Below, piece by piece: positions 62,981-64,000 of a stretch of 64,000 bases of DNA. This DNA is from Planctomycetota bacterium (GTDB lineage: Bacteria > Planctomycetota > UBA1135 > GCA-002686595): positions 1-64,000 of the forward strand of contig JADHOC010000021.1 in NCBI GenBank assembly GCA_016779205.1. The letters run 5' to 3'. The notes below the pieces were generated by a model. It was not told where the DNA came from, searched no databases, and saw only the letters and a program-made list of their open reading frames with translations. The stretch's first letter is position 1. Each line of letters opens with the position of its first letter. A program made the translations under genes and the position numbers.

Positions 62981-63324
62981 GGAGTGTGATCTGCGGGGCA
63001 ACGAATCACCCGCCGATGGGCAGCCCTGAGGTCGCCGGCATCATCGGGTGGAGGGGGATCGGTTGGAGTCGCGAGCCCCGGAGGGCGCGCGTTGCGTGGG
63101 GAGACCTTACCAGACCTCGGCCCACGATTGACTCCACTAGGCACGCTCCGTCCGGACGGGTACCCACCGTTCTGCCACTTTTGATCCAGAATCCACGGTG
63201 GGGACAGTCTCCGACCCACCCCGAGCCTGCGGCCGCGCCGCCGTTGGCCCGGCGGAGAGGAGCGCCGCGGGGCCGGCGACGTGGCGAACTGAGACGGCTC
63301 CTGGGGGGGCCGATCCAGGGGCGG
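62981..63324. other. 344-bp intergenic region without a supported feature
   Basis: Lies between the start of the degenerate hydrolase and the end of the helicase gene, so it should hold the hydrolase promoter. I see no convincing sigma-70-type boxes, gene, RNA or strong hairpin; an 8-bp palindrome at about 63150 is too short to call. Confidence 0.5.
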
Positions 63325-64000
63325 CTAGCCGAGGGCCAGCTGCTTGCGGGCGTCCACCTCGTCCCGATTCATGGCCTCGATGGCCTCGTCGAGCCGGTCG
63401 ACGATGTCCCAGTCCCGGTCCACCGAACGCCGCACGTTACGCATGAGCTGGATCGCCATCCGGAAGACCCGGCAGACGTCCCCGGGGTTGACCTCCAACT
63501 GCTCCTCGAGCTCTTCCATGGAGAGCCCACCGAACCAGCCCAGGGTCGCGGGGGTCAGTCCCCAGTCGGGCCGCTTCATGGGCGGCTCGATCCCGAAGCG
63601 CGCCTCGGCCTGGCAGATCTCGCTGACCACCGAGTCGATGTGGCGCCGCGTCCCGCCGAACATCGAGGCCGGGACCCAGGGCCGCTGGGCGGCCCGCCGC
63701 TCCTCGTGGATCATGGCCACGAAGACCATGGCCAGCGCCTTGGGCGGGAGCGTCTCGAGGGTGCCCTTGAAGAGCAGCTCGGTCATCTGGAGCTCATAGC
63801 CGCCCAGGCAGCGGGCGATCTCGCCCTTGCCCGTCACGGCCTGGTCCTTGATGTAGCCGAGCTCCTCGAGGAGGTCGAGGTGCCGGGCGATCAGGCGCAT
63901 CTGCTCCCGCCGCTGGCGGGCGCGCGCCTTCTGGTTCTTCTCCCGGTTCTGGAAGGAGTGGAAGGACTTCTCCCAGGCCTCGTGGACCCGGTCGCGCCCG
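63325..64000 (-). CDS. Ski2-like DEAD/DEAH helicase, C-terminal part only
   Basis: 225 codons are visible and the frame is open to the window edge, so the helicase core and start lie beyond base 64000. The segment matches the DSHCT helical domain at the end of Ski2/Dob1-type RNA helicases: LDLLEELGYIKDQAVTGKGEIARC, then LQMTELLFKGTLETLPP and a long C-terminal helix bundle (EEQLEVNPGDVCRVFRMAIQL). In bacteria these proteins probably act in RNA turnover or structured-RNA unwinding. The assignment rests on this domain alone. Confidence 0.75.
   Translation of the reverse strand, partial: GRDRVHEAWEKSFHSFQNREKNQKARARQRREQMRLIARHLDLLEELGYIKDQAVTGKGEIARCLGGYELQMTELLFKGTLETLPPKALAMVFVAMIHEERRAAQRPWVPASMFGGTRRHIDSVVSEICQAEARFGIEPPMKRPDWGLTPATLGWFGGLSMEELEEQLEVNPGDVCRVFRMAIQLMRNVRRSVDRDWDIVDRLDEAIEAMNRDEVDARKQLALG

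Noticed and set aside
1..64000. Selenoprotein genes recognisable by in-frame TGA
   Set aside because: I looked at stop contexts of the redox and Cys-rich proteins and saw no homology continuing past a TGA; a dedicated search was not possible.
1..64000. Mobile elements, CRISPR arrays, defence islands or rRNA
   Set aside because: No transposase, integrase, phage, repeat-spacer pattern or rRNA segment was seen; the EVE protein alone is not evidence of a defence locus.

Overview
The window is high-GC (roughly 70%), densely coding bacterial chromosome: 53 protein-coding genes (two cut by the window edges), one disrupted gene and one tRNA gene. There is no rRNA, CRISPR, prophage, transposase or other mobile signature. 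The gene mix points to a free-living, probably marine, Planctomycetota-like bacterium: two formylglycine sulfatases, many secreted or lipobox-bearing proteins with planctomycete-type domains (DUF1080, DUF1028, CARDB), a FloA/NfeD membrane operon, an Hc1-type histone H1-like protein, the futalosine menaquinone pathway, and ole (olefin/beta-lactone) genes. The assignment is inference from content, not from a marker gene.

Layout. 1-5 kb: tricorn-type protease (left-truncated), convergent with a cobalamin-binding protein and an anchored hydrolase. 4.7-10.1 kb: a six-helix membrane protein, a large membrane spermidine-synthase-like/TPR fusion, and an HTTM membrane protein with a small coupled partner. 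10.1-16.6 kb: one minus-strand operon with every junction overlapping by 4 bp: membrane-anchored unknown, oleB, oleC, oleD, lipoprotein; oleA is absent. 16.6-24.8 kb: sulfatase, secreted esterase, ZIP transporter, and an imelysin-sulfatase pair. 24.7-26.8 kb: fabG, a FabZ-like dehydratase and fabI. 27.4-29.4 kb: serB, a class V aminotransferase and a selenocysteine tRNA with encoded CCA. 30.6-35.5 kb: two NfeD proteins, FloA, a FloA-linked acidic protein, an EVE protein and the histone-like gene. 35.6-37.5 kb: mqnB and an MqnD-DUF952 fusion. 37.6-45 kb: a six-repeat CARDB lipoprotein, a short RecQ paralog, an HslV-like peptidase gene broken by one in-frame TAG, DUF1080 and DUF1028 proteins. 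45-49 kb: three subunits of a 4-hydroxybenzoyl-CoA-reductase-type molybdoenzyme. 49-52.4 kb: secreted unknown and full-length RecQ. 52.4-58.8 kb: a beta-1,3-glucan (laminarin) operon of sugar porter, GH16 laminarinase and GH94/GH149-type phosphorylase. 58.9-64 kb: secreted protein, DUF2237, radical SAM/SPASM enzyme, degenerate hydrolase and a Ski2-like helicase (right-truncated).

Genes that work together: oleBCD convert a beta-keto acid to a beta-lactone and then an olefin (the OleA condensation step must be elsewhere); the glucan operon releases, imports and phosphorolyses beta-1,3-glucans; mqnB and mqnD act in menaquinone synthesis; SerB and the aminotransferase can make serine, the precursor charged onto tRNA-Sec; FloA and NfeD proteins form a membrane microdomain module. 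Several strong hairpins with U-tracts mark transcript ends. Nothing in the window is a convincing wholly new system. The best leads are the overlapping ole operon with its two exported partners, the MqnD-DUF952 fusion, the amber-interrupted HslV-like gene, and the tRNA-Sec beside serine biosynthesis.
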